Below are positions 40,405 through 48,274 of a stretch of 64,000 nt of DNA, piece by piece. The stretch comes from Elusimicrobiota bacterium (lineage in GTDB: Bacteria > Elusimicrobiota > Elusimicrobia > UBA1565 > UBA9628). A program made the position numbers and the translations under genes. The stretch covers positions 1 through 64,000 of the forward strand of contig JACRDQ010000046.1 in the NCBI GenBank assembly GCA_016218545.1, read 5' to 3'. The notes beneath the pieces were generated by a model. It saw only the letters and a program-made list of their open reading frames with translations, did not search any database and was not told the DNA's origin. The first letter of the stretch is position 1. Each line of letters begins with the position of its first letter.

Positions 40405-42030
40405 TTACCCCTTCTCCACAAGCTTCGCGATCTTGGGCGGGAGGGGCACGCCCAGGTCCGATGATAGCTTTTTAAGAAGCTTGCGCTGACCCTCGGCCAG
40501 GGAATAGGCAGGAGCCTTGTCCAGAGCGCTCTCGAACCTGGCCGTGATCTGGGAGAGCAGGGCCTTCATCTCAGGCCGCGTCGAGGAGAGGAATCCTCCT
40601 GTGCTGGCCCGGGCATAGGCTTGGCCGAGGAAGTCCAGGCTGGGAGCAGGGAAGGTCATGGAGGCCTTGCGCTTGGCCAGGAGCATGCTTCCTTCATAGC
40701 TCTGCTTGGGCCAGGCCTTGGCCTGCTCAGCCAGGTTCCGCTCCAGGGTCCTGCGCTCCCAAGCATAGAGACGCATGTCCTTGACCGGCTGGCACTCCTC
40801 CGTGTAGAGCTTCATCCTGTCCCTGCGATAGGCCTGGAGGTCCAGGAGGTACTCCTGGTACTCCGAGATGTCCTCGTCGCGGGACTTGTCCGGGCCGAGC
40901 CTCGACGGGTCGGCCTTGACCTTGGCGTGGAAGTAGGCGAGCTCGTTGCCCGAGGCCTCGAGCTCGTACTCCACGGGGTATTTCGTGCCGTGAACCTTCT
41001 GCCGCGCCCAAGCCAGGGCGCGTCCCACGAGCCCGGTGCCAGAGCGATCGAACTGGACCGCGTGGGTGAGCTCGTGCACGTAGATCGAGTCCAGTTGGCG
41101 GGCCACCACGGCGAAGAGCTCCGGCTTCGCAAGCATGAGGCGCTTGACCGCTCCGCTGTCCTCGGGGTCGGCCACCGTCACCTTGCCGAAACGCTCGATG
41201 ACCTCGGCCACCAAGGCCACGTTGAGCTCCACGCGCTTGGCCCCGTAGTCGTACTGGGCGTGCGGCCCGTCGTCGAACCGCTCGATGGTGATGTCCGGCG
41301 CTCTGCCTGCCTGGTCCGCCACGGCCTTGCCCACGGGATTCTGGGCGATGAGCGCTGAGAACTGGGCGCCGAGGTCCCGCGACACCCGGCGGTCCACCTC
41401 CTCGTCGGAAAGGACAGCCGGAGGAGCGGCGGCCTGAGCCTTGACCGCGCCAGGAGGCGCTGCCGCGCTAGGCACCGGGGCCCGGGAACCGCGCTCCGCC
41501 TCGGCAGGCCTGGCAGGGACCACGGAGCCGGAACCGGTCTCGGAGGAGACCTCGAAGCTCCGGCCCAAGGCCCGGACGAGCCGCTGAGCCTTGTCCGAGA
41601 AGGCTTGCCTCAAGCCCGGATCAAGCTTCGCGTCCGCCACGACTCTCTTGCGCGCGACCCCGTCCCGGATGTAGTTGGCCTCAGCCTCCCTGCATGCCTG
41701 GCGGTCGAGGCCCAGGTCCTCGCAGACCAGGCTGATCTTGGCCCTGTAGACCGCGACCTCGGAGGCCGAGTCGCAGGGAAGGCCGCAGCCCTCCTGCACG
41801 TCCCTGCCTCGGGACAGCGTCCGGCTGAGGCCCTCGCAGGAGGAGGCATCAGCGCCGCACACGACTCCCTGGACGGAGCCGGCTAAAGCGTCGAGATAGG
41901 GCTGGCCGACCTGGTGGGTCCGGAAAGAGAGCTGGAGAGGCTCAAGCCCACCCTCCCCGGCCGCGGCCCGGAAGGGCACGCAGGCAAGGAGCAGGCCCGC
42001 CTTCAGGATCGCGGAGGTCAGGGTGTTCAT
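40405..42030 (-). CDS. large secreted HExxH protein (putative metallopeptidase)
   Basis: 541 residues. Signal peptide (LTSAILKAGLLLACVPFRAA). A Cys-rich region follows (VCGADASSCEGLSRTL, QEGCGLPCDSAS, six or more Cys by residue 110), then Ala/Pro linkers. The zincin motif is H319-E-L-T-H323 in SIYVHELTHAVQFDRSGTG. A helical C-terminal part of 200 residues has no known motif; YELEASGNELAYFHAK, about 35 residues on, could provide the third ligand (Glu). AGAGGA lies 7 nt before the ATG. I do not recognise the family. Both it and the protein at 14856 are exported HExxH proteins. Confidence 0.6.
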   Translation of the reverse strand: MNTLTSAILKAGLLLACVPFRAAAGEGGLEPLQLSFRTHQVGQPYLDALAGSVQGVVCGADASSCEGLSRTLSRGRDVQEGCGLPCDSASEVAVYRAKISLVCEDLGLDRQACREAEANYIRDGVARKRVVADAKLDPGLRQAFSDKAQRLVRALGRSFEVSSETGSGSVVPARPAEAERGSRAPVPSAAAPPGAVKAQAAAPPAVLSDEEVDRRVSRDLGAQFSALIAQNPVGKAVADQAGRAPDITIERFDDGPHAQYDYGAKRVELNVALVAEVIERFGKVTVADPEDSGAVKRLMLAKPELFAVVARQLDSIYVHELTHAVQFDRSGTGLVGRALAWARQKVHGTKYPVEYELEASGNELAYFHAKVKADPSRLGPDKSRDEDISEYQEYLLDLQAYRRDRMKLYTEECQPVKDMRLYAWERRTLERNLAEQAKAWPKQSYEGSMLLAKRKASMTFPAPSLDFLGQAYARASTGGFLSSTRPEMKALLSQITARFESALDKAPAYSLAEGQRKLLKKLSSDLGVPLPPKIAKLVEKG

Positions 42031-42084
42031 CGGATTTCCTCTCGCCCCAAGTATGCCCCCGCAGGTTTCCATTGTCAAGGCAAC

Positions 42085-42114
42085 CTTAAGGCCTAGGCTC
42101 GCCTGGGCCTTAAG
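42085..42114. repeat. palindrome in the gap between the zincin and leuS
   Basis: CTTAAGGCC (42085-42093) pairs with GGCCTTAAG (42106-42114), and the inner AGGC/GCCT pairs too, leaving a TC turn. It sits between divergent genes, 54 nt upstream of the zincin start and 107 nt upstream of leuS. It is either an operator-like dyad or a minor repeat. Confidence 0.45.
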
Positions 42115-42192
42115 ACCCATAAGTCTCCTGCGCAGCGTGGACGGCCCTGCGCCCGTCATCCGCGCTCCCGGAGGGGCGTCTCTATAAGGAAA

Positions 42193-42201
42193 TGATATAA
42201 T
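42193..42201 (+). promoter_or_regulatory. extended -10 promoter of leuS-lptE-holA
   Basis: TGATATAAT has a perfect TATAAT (42196-42201) with the TGn extension. The ATG at 42221 is 19 nt downstream, so the leader is about 12 nt. No convincing -35. Confidence 0.55.
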
Positions 42202-42220
42202 CGCGCTCAGAGCGCAGACC

Positions 42221-44731
42221 ATGATCGAATACATCCCTTTCGACGAGATCGAAGCCAAATGGCAGGCCCGCTGGGAGAAAGAAGGCGTTTTCAAGGCCCC
42301 GGTCCACCCCAAGCCCGGCAAGAAATTCTACTGCCTCGACATGTTCCCCTACCCGTCCGCCGAGGGCCTGCACGTCGGGCACCCCGAGGGCTACACCGCG
42401 ACCGACATCCTCTCCAGGACCCTGCGGCGCCAGGGCTGGGACGTCCTGCACCCCATGGGCTGGGACGCCTTCGGCCTGCCTGCCGAGAACTTCGCCATCC
42501 AGACCGGCACGCACCCCAGGGAGGTCACCAAGCGCAACGTCGTCAACATCCGGCGCCAGATCAAGTCCCTAGGCTTCAGCTACGACTGGGACCGCGAGGT
42601 GGACACCACGGACCCGGCCTACTACCGCTGGACCCAGTGGATCTTCCTCCAGCTCTTCAAGAAGGGCCTGGCCTACGAGAGCGACTGCCCCATCAACTGG
42701 TGCCCGTCCTGCAAGACGGGCCTGGCCAACGAGGAGGTCTTCGGCGGGTGCTGCGAGCGCTGCGGCGCTCCGGTGGCGCAGAAACGCCTCCGGCAGTGGG
42801 TCCTCAAGATCACGGCCTACGCGGACCGCCTGGAGGCTGACCTCGAGGGCCTGGACTGGCCGGCCTCGACCTTGGCCATGCAGAGGCACTGGATCGGGCG
42901 CTCGGAGGGCGCGGAGATCAAGTTCGAGCTCGAGAAAGGAGGGTCCATCACGGTCTTCACGACCAGGGCGGACACGCTCTTCGGCGTCACCTGGATGGTG
43001 CTGGCCCCGGAGCACCCGCTGGTCGCCAAGATCACGGCCCCGGAGCAGAAGGCGACGGTGGAGGCCTACGTCAAGGCTGCGGCCTCCAAGTCGGACCTCG
43101 AGCGGGCCGAGCTACAGAAGGACAAGACCGGCGTCTTCACCGGCGCCTACGTCCTGCACCCTGTCACGGGCAAGAAGCTCCCGGTCTGGATCGCGGACTA
43201 CGTGCTCCTGGGCTACGGCACGGGCGCGGTCATGGCCGTGCCCGGCCACGACGAGCGCGACTGGGCCTTCGCCAAGAAGTTCGACCTCCCCATCCCGCGC
43301 GTGGTCAAGCCCGTAGACGGCCGCGAGCTCGGAGACGAGTGCTTCCCCGAGGACGGCGTCGCAGTCAACTCGGACTTCCTCGACGGCCTGCCGACCCAGC
43401 AGGCCATCGCGAAGATGAACGAGCACCTGAAGGAAGCGGGCAAGGGGAAGAAGGCCGTGTCCTACAAGCTCAGGGACTGGATATTCTCCCGCCAGCGCTA
43501 CTGGGGCGAGCCCATCCCCATCGTGCACTGCGCCAAGTGCGGCCAGGTCCCGGTGCCCGAGGACCAGCTCCCCGTGCTCCTGCCGGACGTGAAGGAATAC
43601 AAGCCCACGGGCACGGGCGAGTCCCCCCTGGCCGCCATCAAGTCCTGGGTCGAGACGAAGTGCCCCAAGTGCGGCGGCCCGGGCAAGCGCGAGACCAACA
43701 CCATGCCCCAGTGGGCGGGCTCGTGCTGGTACTACATCCGCTATCTGGACCCCAAGAACGCTTCGGCCGCCTGCGCCAAGGACCTCGCCTCAGAATGGCT
43801 CCCCGTGGACTGCTATGTGGGCGGGGCCGAGCACGCGGTCCTGCATCTCCTCTACGCCCGCTTCTGGCACAAGGTCCTCTTCGACATCGGGCTCGTGCCG
43901 AGCCCCGAGCCCTTCAAGAAGCTCCGGCACCAGGGCATGATCCTCTCCTACTCCCACCGCGACTCCATGGGGGTCTACCACCCCTACGACGCCATCCGCT
44001 TCTCGGAGGACGGCGCGGCCTACGCCAAGGACGGCGGGGAGAAGCTCGAGAGCCAGGTCGAGAAGATGTCGAAGTCCAAGAAGAACGTCATCAACCCCGA
44101 CACGGTGCTCAAGTCCTACGGCGCCGACGGCTTCAGGCTCTACGAGATGTTCATGGGCCCGCTCGAGCAGTCCAAGCCCTGGGACATGCGCTCCATCGAG
44201 GGCGTGGCGCGCTTCCTGCGCAAGGTCTGGAACCTCGTCAAGGAGACGGAGAAGCCCGCGGACGGCGACGGGGCCGTGACCCTGCGGCACAAGACCGTCA
44301 AGAAGGTGACCGACGACATCGCCACCTTCGCCTTCAACACGGCCGTCTCGGCCCTGATGATCTACTCCAACGAGATCCAGAAGCAGGCGCCTCCGGCCCG
44401 CGTGGACCTCGAGACCCTGCTCTCCCTGCTCAACCCCATCGCCCCGCACCTGACCGAGGAACTCTGGGAGGCCATGGGGCACCAGGAGTGCCTCTCCGCC
44501 GCTCCCTGGCCGGCCTACGACCCGGCCCTGCTCAAGGAGTCGAGCGTGGAGTACGCCGTGCAGGTCAACGGCAAGGTCCGGGCCACCATGACCCTGGCCT
44601 CGGACCTGGAGCAGGACAAGGTCGTAGAAGCCGCCCTGGCGCTCGACAAGGTCAAGGCCGCGGCAGGGGACAAGAAGGTCTTCAAGACCATCGTGGTCCC
44701 GAACAAGCTCGTCAACATCGTGGTCAAGTGA
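42221..44731 (+). CDS. leuS: leucyl-tRNA synthetase
   Basis: 836 residues. Class I signatures are HVGH at 51-54 (FPYPSAEGLHVGHPEGYTAT) and KMSKS at 615-619. The CP1 editing domain (VFTTRADTLFGVTWMVLAPE, GTGAVMAVPGHDERD) is complete, and the zinc-like Cys blocks (INWCPSCKTGLANEEV, CERCG, HCAKCGQVP, CPKCGGPGKRE) are present. The C-terminal anticodon-binding and tail domains end in KTIVVPNKLVNIVVK, as in most bacterial LeuRS. First gene of the conserved leuS-lptE-holA order. Confidence 0.98.
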   Translation: MIEYIPFDEIEAKWQARWEKEGVFKAPVHPKPGKKFYCLDMFPYPSAEGLHVGHPEGYTATDILSRTLRRQGWDVLHPMGWDAFGLPAENFAIQTGTHPREVTKRNVVNIRRQIKSLGFSYDWDREVDTTDPAYYRWTQWIFLQLFKKGLAYESDCPINWCPSCKTGLANEEVFGGCCERCGAPVAQKRLRQWVLKITAYADRLEADLEGLDWPASTLAMQRHWIGRSEGAEIKFELEKGGSITVFTTRADTLFGVTWMVLAPEHPLVAKITAPEQKATVEAYVKAAASKSDLERAELQKDKTGVFTGAYVLHPVTGKKLPVWIADYVLLGYGTGAVMAVPGHDERDWAFAKKFDLPIPRVVKPVDGRELGDECFPEDGVAVNSDFLDGLPTQQAIAKMNEHLKEAGKGKKAVSYKLRDWIFSRQRYWGEPIPIVHCAKCGQVPVPEDQLPVLLPDVKEYKPTGTGESPLAAIKSWVETKCPKCGGPGKRETNTMPQWAGSCWYYIRYLDPKNASAACAKDLASEWLPVDCYVGGAEHAVLHLLYARFWHKVLFDIGLVPSPEPFKKLRHQGMILSYSHRDSMGVYHPYDAIRFSEDGAAYAKDGGEKLESQVEKMSKSKKNVINPDTVLKSYGADGFRLYEMFMGPLEQSKPWDMRSIEGVARFLRKVWNLVKETEKPADGDGAVTLRHKTVKKVTDDIATFAFNTAVSALMIYSNEIQKQAPPARVDLETLLSLLNPIAPHLTEELWEAMGHQECLSAAPWPAYDPALLKESSVEYAVQVNGKVRATMTLASDLEQDKVVEAALALDKVKAAAGDKKVFKTIVVPNKLVNIVVK

Positions 44732-44739
44732 GGCTCCCC

Positions 44740-45354
44740 ATGCGCAGACTATTCCCCCTCATCCTCGCCGCGGGCCTGCCCGGGTGCGGCTCGGACGTGG
44801 CCTACCGGCCGGCGTCGCAGATACTGCCGAGCAACATCAAGAAGATCGCGGTCCGCCACGCCCTCAACAAGACCCAGCAGTTCGGGCTCGAGGACAAGTT
44901 CACCCTGCGTGTGCGCGACGAGTTCCTGCGCGACGGCCGCTACCCCATCGTGCCGGAGTCCGACGCGGACGGCATCGTCTGGATCACCATCGGCCGCTAC
45001 ATCCTCACCCCGGTCCAGCACGACGCCAACCTCATCCCCACGGCCTACAAGCTCAGGATCGTCATCGACCTCCAGTTCGTCGACCGCGCCGCGGGCTCGG
45101 CCCTCTGGGAGGAGAAGAACCTCGAGGGTATCACCCTCTATCCGGGCGCCACCCTGCCGGGCGGCAAGAGCGAGGAGCAGGCCCGCGAGGACATCTGGGA
45201 CAGCCTCGCCCGCGACGTGGTGACGAGGGTCGTGGAGGGTTTCGGCTCGGTCACGGGGAGCTCCGAGCGGCGCGTCTCCTCCGAGGGACCCTCGACGGCC
45301 CCCATCGTCACCCCGGGCAAGGACCTCCCGCCCGTCAACCCCAACCCCTACTGA
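44740..45354 (+). CDS. lptE: LPS assembly lipoprotein LptE
   Basis: 204 residues with a lipobox (LFPLILAAGLPGC, Cys16). The mature part begins YRPASQILPSNIKKIAVRHA, continues LEDKFTLRVRDEFLRDGRYP and ends with strands around EEKNLEGITLYPG, the layout of LptE, the plug of the LptD outer-membrane translocon. Family similarity is low as usual; position between leuS and holA, its classical place in Gram-negative bacteria, makes the call. Starts 8 nt after leuS and ends overlapping holA. Confidence 0.8.
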   Translation: MRRLFPLILAAGLPGCGSDVAYRPASQILPSNIKKIAVRHALNKTQQFGLEDKFTLRVRDEFLRDGRYPIVPESDADGIVWITIGRYILTPVQHDANLIPTAYKLRIVIDLQFVDRAAGSALWEEKNLEGITLYPGATLPGGKSEEQAREDIWDSLARDVVTRVVEGFGSVTGSSERRVSSEGPSTAPIVTPGKDLPPVNPNPY

Positions 45355-46376
45355 TGGACCAACGGCCCCTGTCCTCCCGGGACCTCCTCAAGGAGTGGGC
45401 TGCGGGCAAGTTCCGCAAGGTCTACTACCTCATGGGCCAGCCCGACGAGGTCAAGGACGCCGTGGCCGAGCTCAAGCTCCGCTTCAAGGCGGACGCCTTC
45501 AACCTGGGCGAGTTCACCAAGGAGACGGACGCCGCGTCCGCCGCGGTGTCCGACGCCCTGACCCAGCCCATGTTCGCGGACCGCAGGCTCGTCATCGTCG
45601 GCCACCCCAAGATAGCGAAGGCCGACCCGGAGCCCTTCGTCGAGTACCTCAAGGACCCCCTGGCGACCACGACCCTGGTCATCGCGTCCGACGACCGCAA
45701 GCCAGGGGCCAAGGACAAGATCGCGGCGCTGGCGTTCCAGCACGGCGCTGTCTGCGTCTTCTACGCCCTGAGGGACTACGAGGCCAGGGGCAGGCTGGTG
45801 GAGGAGGCCCGGAAGCTCGGCAAGAGCCTGGACCCCGACGCCGCGGAGTTCCTGGTAGAGGAGGCGGGCCTCGACGGACACATCCTCCGCCAGGAGCTCG
45901 AGAAGGCGGCCCTGTTCGTGGGCGCGGAGAAGTCCATCACCCGCTCGGACCTCCTGGCCTGCCTGGGCTACTCGCGGGGAGCGGACCCCTACCTGCTCTC
46001 CCGCCACATCGGCCAGCGCGACCTCAAGCGCTGCCTCTCCCACCTCAAGGCGGTCTTCTCCTCGGGGCGGGCGGAGGACCACGTCTTCCAGTTGCTGGCG
46101 CAGATGCGCAACGCGGTCTCCAAGCAGCTCCGGGCCAAGAGGATGCTCCGGCGCGGAGCCGACGAGGACGCGGTGCTCGAGGAGGTGGCCGTGGCCAGGA
46201 AGAAGCTCTATGAGGGCTTCCTGCAATGGCTGGCCCCCCTCTCCGAGGCGCGCCTCAAGCGCGACCTGGGCCTCTGCCTGCGCGCGGAGGCGGACCTCAA
46301 GTCAAAGACATGGCTGGACGCCCGTCAGGAGACGGAACGTCTCGTCGTGGAGCTCTGCCGGAGCCGTCCGGCCTGA
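45354..46376 (+). CDS. holA: DNA polymerase III delta subunit
   Basis: 340 residues. VYYLMGQPDEVKDAVAELKL replaces the usual YLLxGxExxL start. PMFADRRLVIVGHPKI, TTLVIASDDRKPG and the C-terminal collar-domain blocks (DLLACLGYSRGADPYLLSRH, HVFQLLAQMRNAVSKQLRAK) are typical. The delta subunit opens the sliding clamp within the clamp loader. The ATG overlaps the lptE stop (TGATG). The last 20 bp lie inside the first copy of a 57-bp tandem repeat, so the C-terminal residues CRSRPA may be repeat-derived. Confidence 0.85.
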   Translation: MDQRPLSSRDLLKEWAAGKFRKVYYLMGQPDEVKDAVAELKLRFKADAFNLGEFTKETDAASAAVSDALTQPMFADRRLVIVGHPKIAKADPEPFVEYLKDPLATTTLVIASDDRKPGAKDKIAALAFQHGAVCVFYALRDYEARGRLVEEARKLGKSLDPDAAEFLVEEAGLDGHILRQELEKAALFVGAEKSITRSDLLACLGYSRGADPYLLSRHIGQRDLKRCLSHLKAVFSSGRAEDHVFQLLAQMRNAVSKQLRAKRMLRRGADEDAVLEEVAVARKKLYEGFLQWLAPLSEARLKRDLGLCLRAEADLKSKTWLDARQETERLVVELCRSRPA

Positions 46377-46478
46377 GGCCGGCCGGCGTCCTCGGAGCTC
46401 CGCGAAGAGGGCTGCCGGAGCCGTCCGGCCTAAGGCCGGCCGGCGTCCTCGGAGCTCTGCGGAGAGGGCTGCCGGGAG
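46355..46478. repeat. 57-bp direct repeat, two copies plus a stub, at the holA end
   Basis: CTGCCGGAGCCGTCCGGCCT begins copies at 46355 and 46412, and the first bases recur at 46469, giving an exact 57-bp period. The copies differ at only a few positions, including the holA stop (TGA in copy 1, TAA in copy 2). Each unit contains the palindrome GGCCT(G/A)AGGCC and CCGGCCGG-like sequence. It lies between the convergent holA and rpsT genes and may act as a terminator region. Confidence 0.85.
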
Positions 46479-46482
46479 TAAG

Positions 46483-46803
46483 CTACTTCGCCGCGGCGGC
46501 TTTCGGGGCGGGAGCAGCGGCGCCGACCAGTTCCTTGGCCATGCGATGGGCCAAGCGGGCCTTCTTGCGAGCCGCGGACTTCCAATGGATGGCACCCGTC
46601 TTGGCGGCCTTATCGATGAGGGAATAAGCCTTCGAGAGGGATTCCGTGTGCTTCGGGTCCTTGGATTGGGCGGCGTCCACGCCGGCCTTGGCGGCCAGCC
46701 GGATCGCCTTCTTGATCGCGCGGTTGCGCAGATTGTGCTTGACCGACTGCCGGTGAGCCTTGAGGCCGCTGCGGTGTCGCTGGGACTTCTTCTGCTGAGC
46801 CAT
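46483..46803 (-). CDS. rpsT: 30S ribosomal protein bS20
   Basis: 106 residues, Lys/Arg/Ala-rich, starting AQQKKSQRHRSGLKAHRQSV and continuing KHNLRNRAIKKAIRLAAKAG, the standard bS20 pattern, then HTESLSKAYSLIDKAAKTG AIHWKSAARKKARLAHRM. The C-terminal tail (LVGAAAPAPKAAAAK) is longer than usual. bS20 binds 16S rRNA early in 30S assembly. Convergent with holA, an arrangement also seen in Firmicutes. Its promoter is TTGACG-17-TTTAAT. Confidence 0.97.
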   Translation of the reverse strand: MAQQKKSQRHRSGLKAHRQSVKHNLRNRAIKKAIRLAAKAGVDAAQSKDPKHTESLSKAYSLIDKAAKTGAIHWKSAARKKARLAHRMAKELVGAAAPAPKAAAAK

Positions 46804-46811
46804 GGGAGGGT

Positions 46812-46840
46812 ATTAAACCACTTTAACGACGGGCCGTCAA
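46812..46840 (-). promoter_or_regulatory. rpsT promoter
   Basis: On the minus strand TTGACG (46835-46840), 17 bp, TTTAAT (46812-46817), 8 nt, ATG 46803. The leader would be at most 1-2 nt. CCCTCCC between box and start is not a Shine-Dalgarno. The promoter lies between the gene and the left palindrome. Confidence 0.7.
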
Positions 46841-46844
46841 TGAG

Positions 46845-46912
46845 GGTGCCTGGCATTGTATTAATTGTATTTTCGCTCTCGCGAAAATACAATTAATACA
46901 ATGCCAGGCACC
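46845..46912. repeat. 68-bp perfect palindrome, copy 1 (GGTGCCTGGC type)
   Basis: GGTGCCTGGCATTGTATTAA then TTGTATTTTCGC (46845-46876) pairs perfectly over 32 bp with 46881-46912 around a TCTC loop. The centre is AT-rich, unlike the chromosome. The right end (GGCACC) abuts the ATG of the uvrC gene at 46913 with no gap. An identical copy lies at 48207-48274. The GGTG-C/T-C...GGCACC ends resemble palindromes associated with REP/Y1-type (RAYT) transposases, from memory; no such transposase is in the window. Confidence 0.95.
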
Positions 46913-48205
46913 ATGCAGCCCCTGCGCAGCCACCTCCCGCACGCCTGCGGCGTCTACCTCATGAGGGACGCGGCCTCGTCCATCATCTACATCGGCAAGG
47001 CCAAGGATCTCGCCCGGAGGGTGGCCCAGTACTTCAATCCCTCCCGCCAGGACAAGGCCAGCGTCATGGTGCCCCTCATCCGACGCATCGACTACATCGC
47101 CTGCGCCTCGGAACGGGAGGCCCTCCTGGTCGAGCGCCGCCTCATCGGCCGCCACCAGCCCTTCTTCAATTCCATGTGGAAGGACAACAAGTCCTACCCT
47201 TGGGTGAAGATCACCCTCAACGAGGACTTCCCCCGCATCATCCTCACCCGCCGCAGGCTCGACGACGGCGGCGCGTATTTCGGGCCCTACCCGAAGGTGG
47301 CCGTGGTCAAGAGCCTGCTGAGGACCCTCTGGCGCTCGAGGATCTTCCGCCTGCGGCCCTGCCGGTGGGAGTTCTCCGCGTCCAAGCCCCTGGACCAGAG
47401 GAAGATCCGATCCTGCCTCTACTACCACACCGGGGAATGCCCGGGTCCGTGCTCCGGGAAGATCTCGATGCAGGAGTACAGGAGGATCGCGGAGAACGCG
47501 GTCCTCTTCTTCCGCGGCGAGTACCGCAAGCTCAAGGCTCGCTTCGAGCGCGAGATGAGAGACGCCTCCAGGAGGATGCGCTTCGAGGACGCGGCCGCCC
47601 TGAGGGACAGCATCTCGGCCCTCTTCGAGATGGGAGAGCGGGTGCGCTACCGCGCACTGACCATGGAGGACATCACGGAGCCCGTCTCCTCGTCGCGGGC
47701 CGTCACGGACCTCCAGGAGGCGCTGGGCCTGGCCAAGCCGCCCCACCACATCGAGGGCTTCGACGTCTCCCACTTCCAGGGCCGCCAGACCGTGGCGTCC
47801 ATGGTCTGCTTCACCGGCGGCGCGCCCAACCGGGACCATTACCGCCGCTTCCGCATCCGCGGGACCGCGGGCATCGACGACTGCAAGTCCATGGGCGAGG
47901 CCGTCGGCCGCCGCTACCGGAGGCTCAGGGACTCGGGCGAGGCCCTGCCGGACCTGGTCCTGGTCGACGGCGGCCGGGGACAGCTCTCGAGCGCGGCGGA
48001 GGCGCTCCGGGAGCTCGGGCTCAAGCCGCCGGTCGCCGCCCTAGCCAAGAGGCTCGAGGAAGTCTTCCTCGAGGGGCGGCCGGGCCCGCTCCTCCTCGAC
48101 CGCGCCAGGCCCGGACTGCGCCTGCTCCAGGCCCTGCGCGACGAGGCCCACCGGTTCGGCCTCGCCTACCACACCCTGCTCCGGCGCAAGAGCCTGCTCC
48201 CATGA
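46913..48205 (+). CDS. uvrC: UvrC-family excinuclease subunit lacking the C-terminal HhH domain
   Basis: 430 residues (typical UvrC has about 600). The N-terminal GIY-YIG nuclease is clear (GVYLMRDAASSIIYIGKAKD, then ESEREALLVE-type block ASEREALLVERRLIGRHQP). A Cys-rich segment YYHTGECPGPCSGK and a UvrB-interacting motif (MRFEDAAALRDSISALFEMG) follow. The RNase H-like nuclease has IEGFDVSHFQG, LVLVDGGRGQLSSA and LRDEAHRFGLAYH, so its acidic residues are present. The protein stops just after, without the helix-hairpin-helix DNA-binding pair. The ATG directly abuts the left palindrome, and the stop is 1 nt from the right one. It could make both incisions but bind DNA differently. Confidence 0.85.
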   Translation: MQPLRSHLPHACGVYLMRDAASSIIYIGKAKDLARRVAQYFNPSRQDKASVMVPLIRRIDYIACASEREALLVERRLIGRHQPFFNSMWKDNKSYPWVKITLNEDFPRIILTRRRLDDGGAYFGPYPKVAVVKSLLRTLWRSRIFRLRPCRWEFSASKPLDQRKIRSCLYYHTGECPGPCSGKISMQEYRRIAENAVLFFRGEYRKLKARFEREMRDASRRMRFEDAAALRDSISALFEMGERVRYRALTMEDITEPVSSSRAVTDLQEALGLAKPPHHIEGFDVSHFQGRQTVASMVCFTGGAPNRDHYRRFRIRGTAGIDDCKSMGEAVGRRYRRLRDSGEALPDLVLVDGGRGQLSSAAEALRELGLKPPVAALAKRLEEVFLEGRPGPLLLDRARPGLRLLQALRDEAHRFGLAYHTLLRRKSLLP

Positions 48206-48206
48206 C

Positions 48207-48274
48207 GGTGCCTGGCATTGTATTAATTGTATTTTCGCTCTCGCGAAAATACAATTAATACAATGCCAGGCACC
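48207..48274. repeat. 68-bp perfect palindrome, copy 2
   Basis: Identical in sequence to 46845-46912 (32-bp arms, TCTC loop). It begins 1 nt after the TGA of the uvrC gene and ends directly against the GTG of the next gene. The AT-rich arms contain AATACAAT, a -10-like box in outward orientation on both strands, so the palindrome could serve as terminator for one gene and promoter for the next. Confidence 0.95.

Noticed and set aside
46865..46912. Extended uvrC N-terminus starting with TTG inside the palindrome (LYFRSRENTINTMPGT)
   Set aside because: These residues are translated palindrome; the same peptide would precede the methyltransferase at 48275. The family-like sequence begins at the ATG directly after the palindrome.
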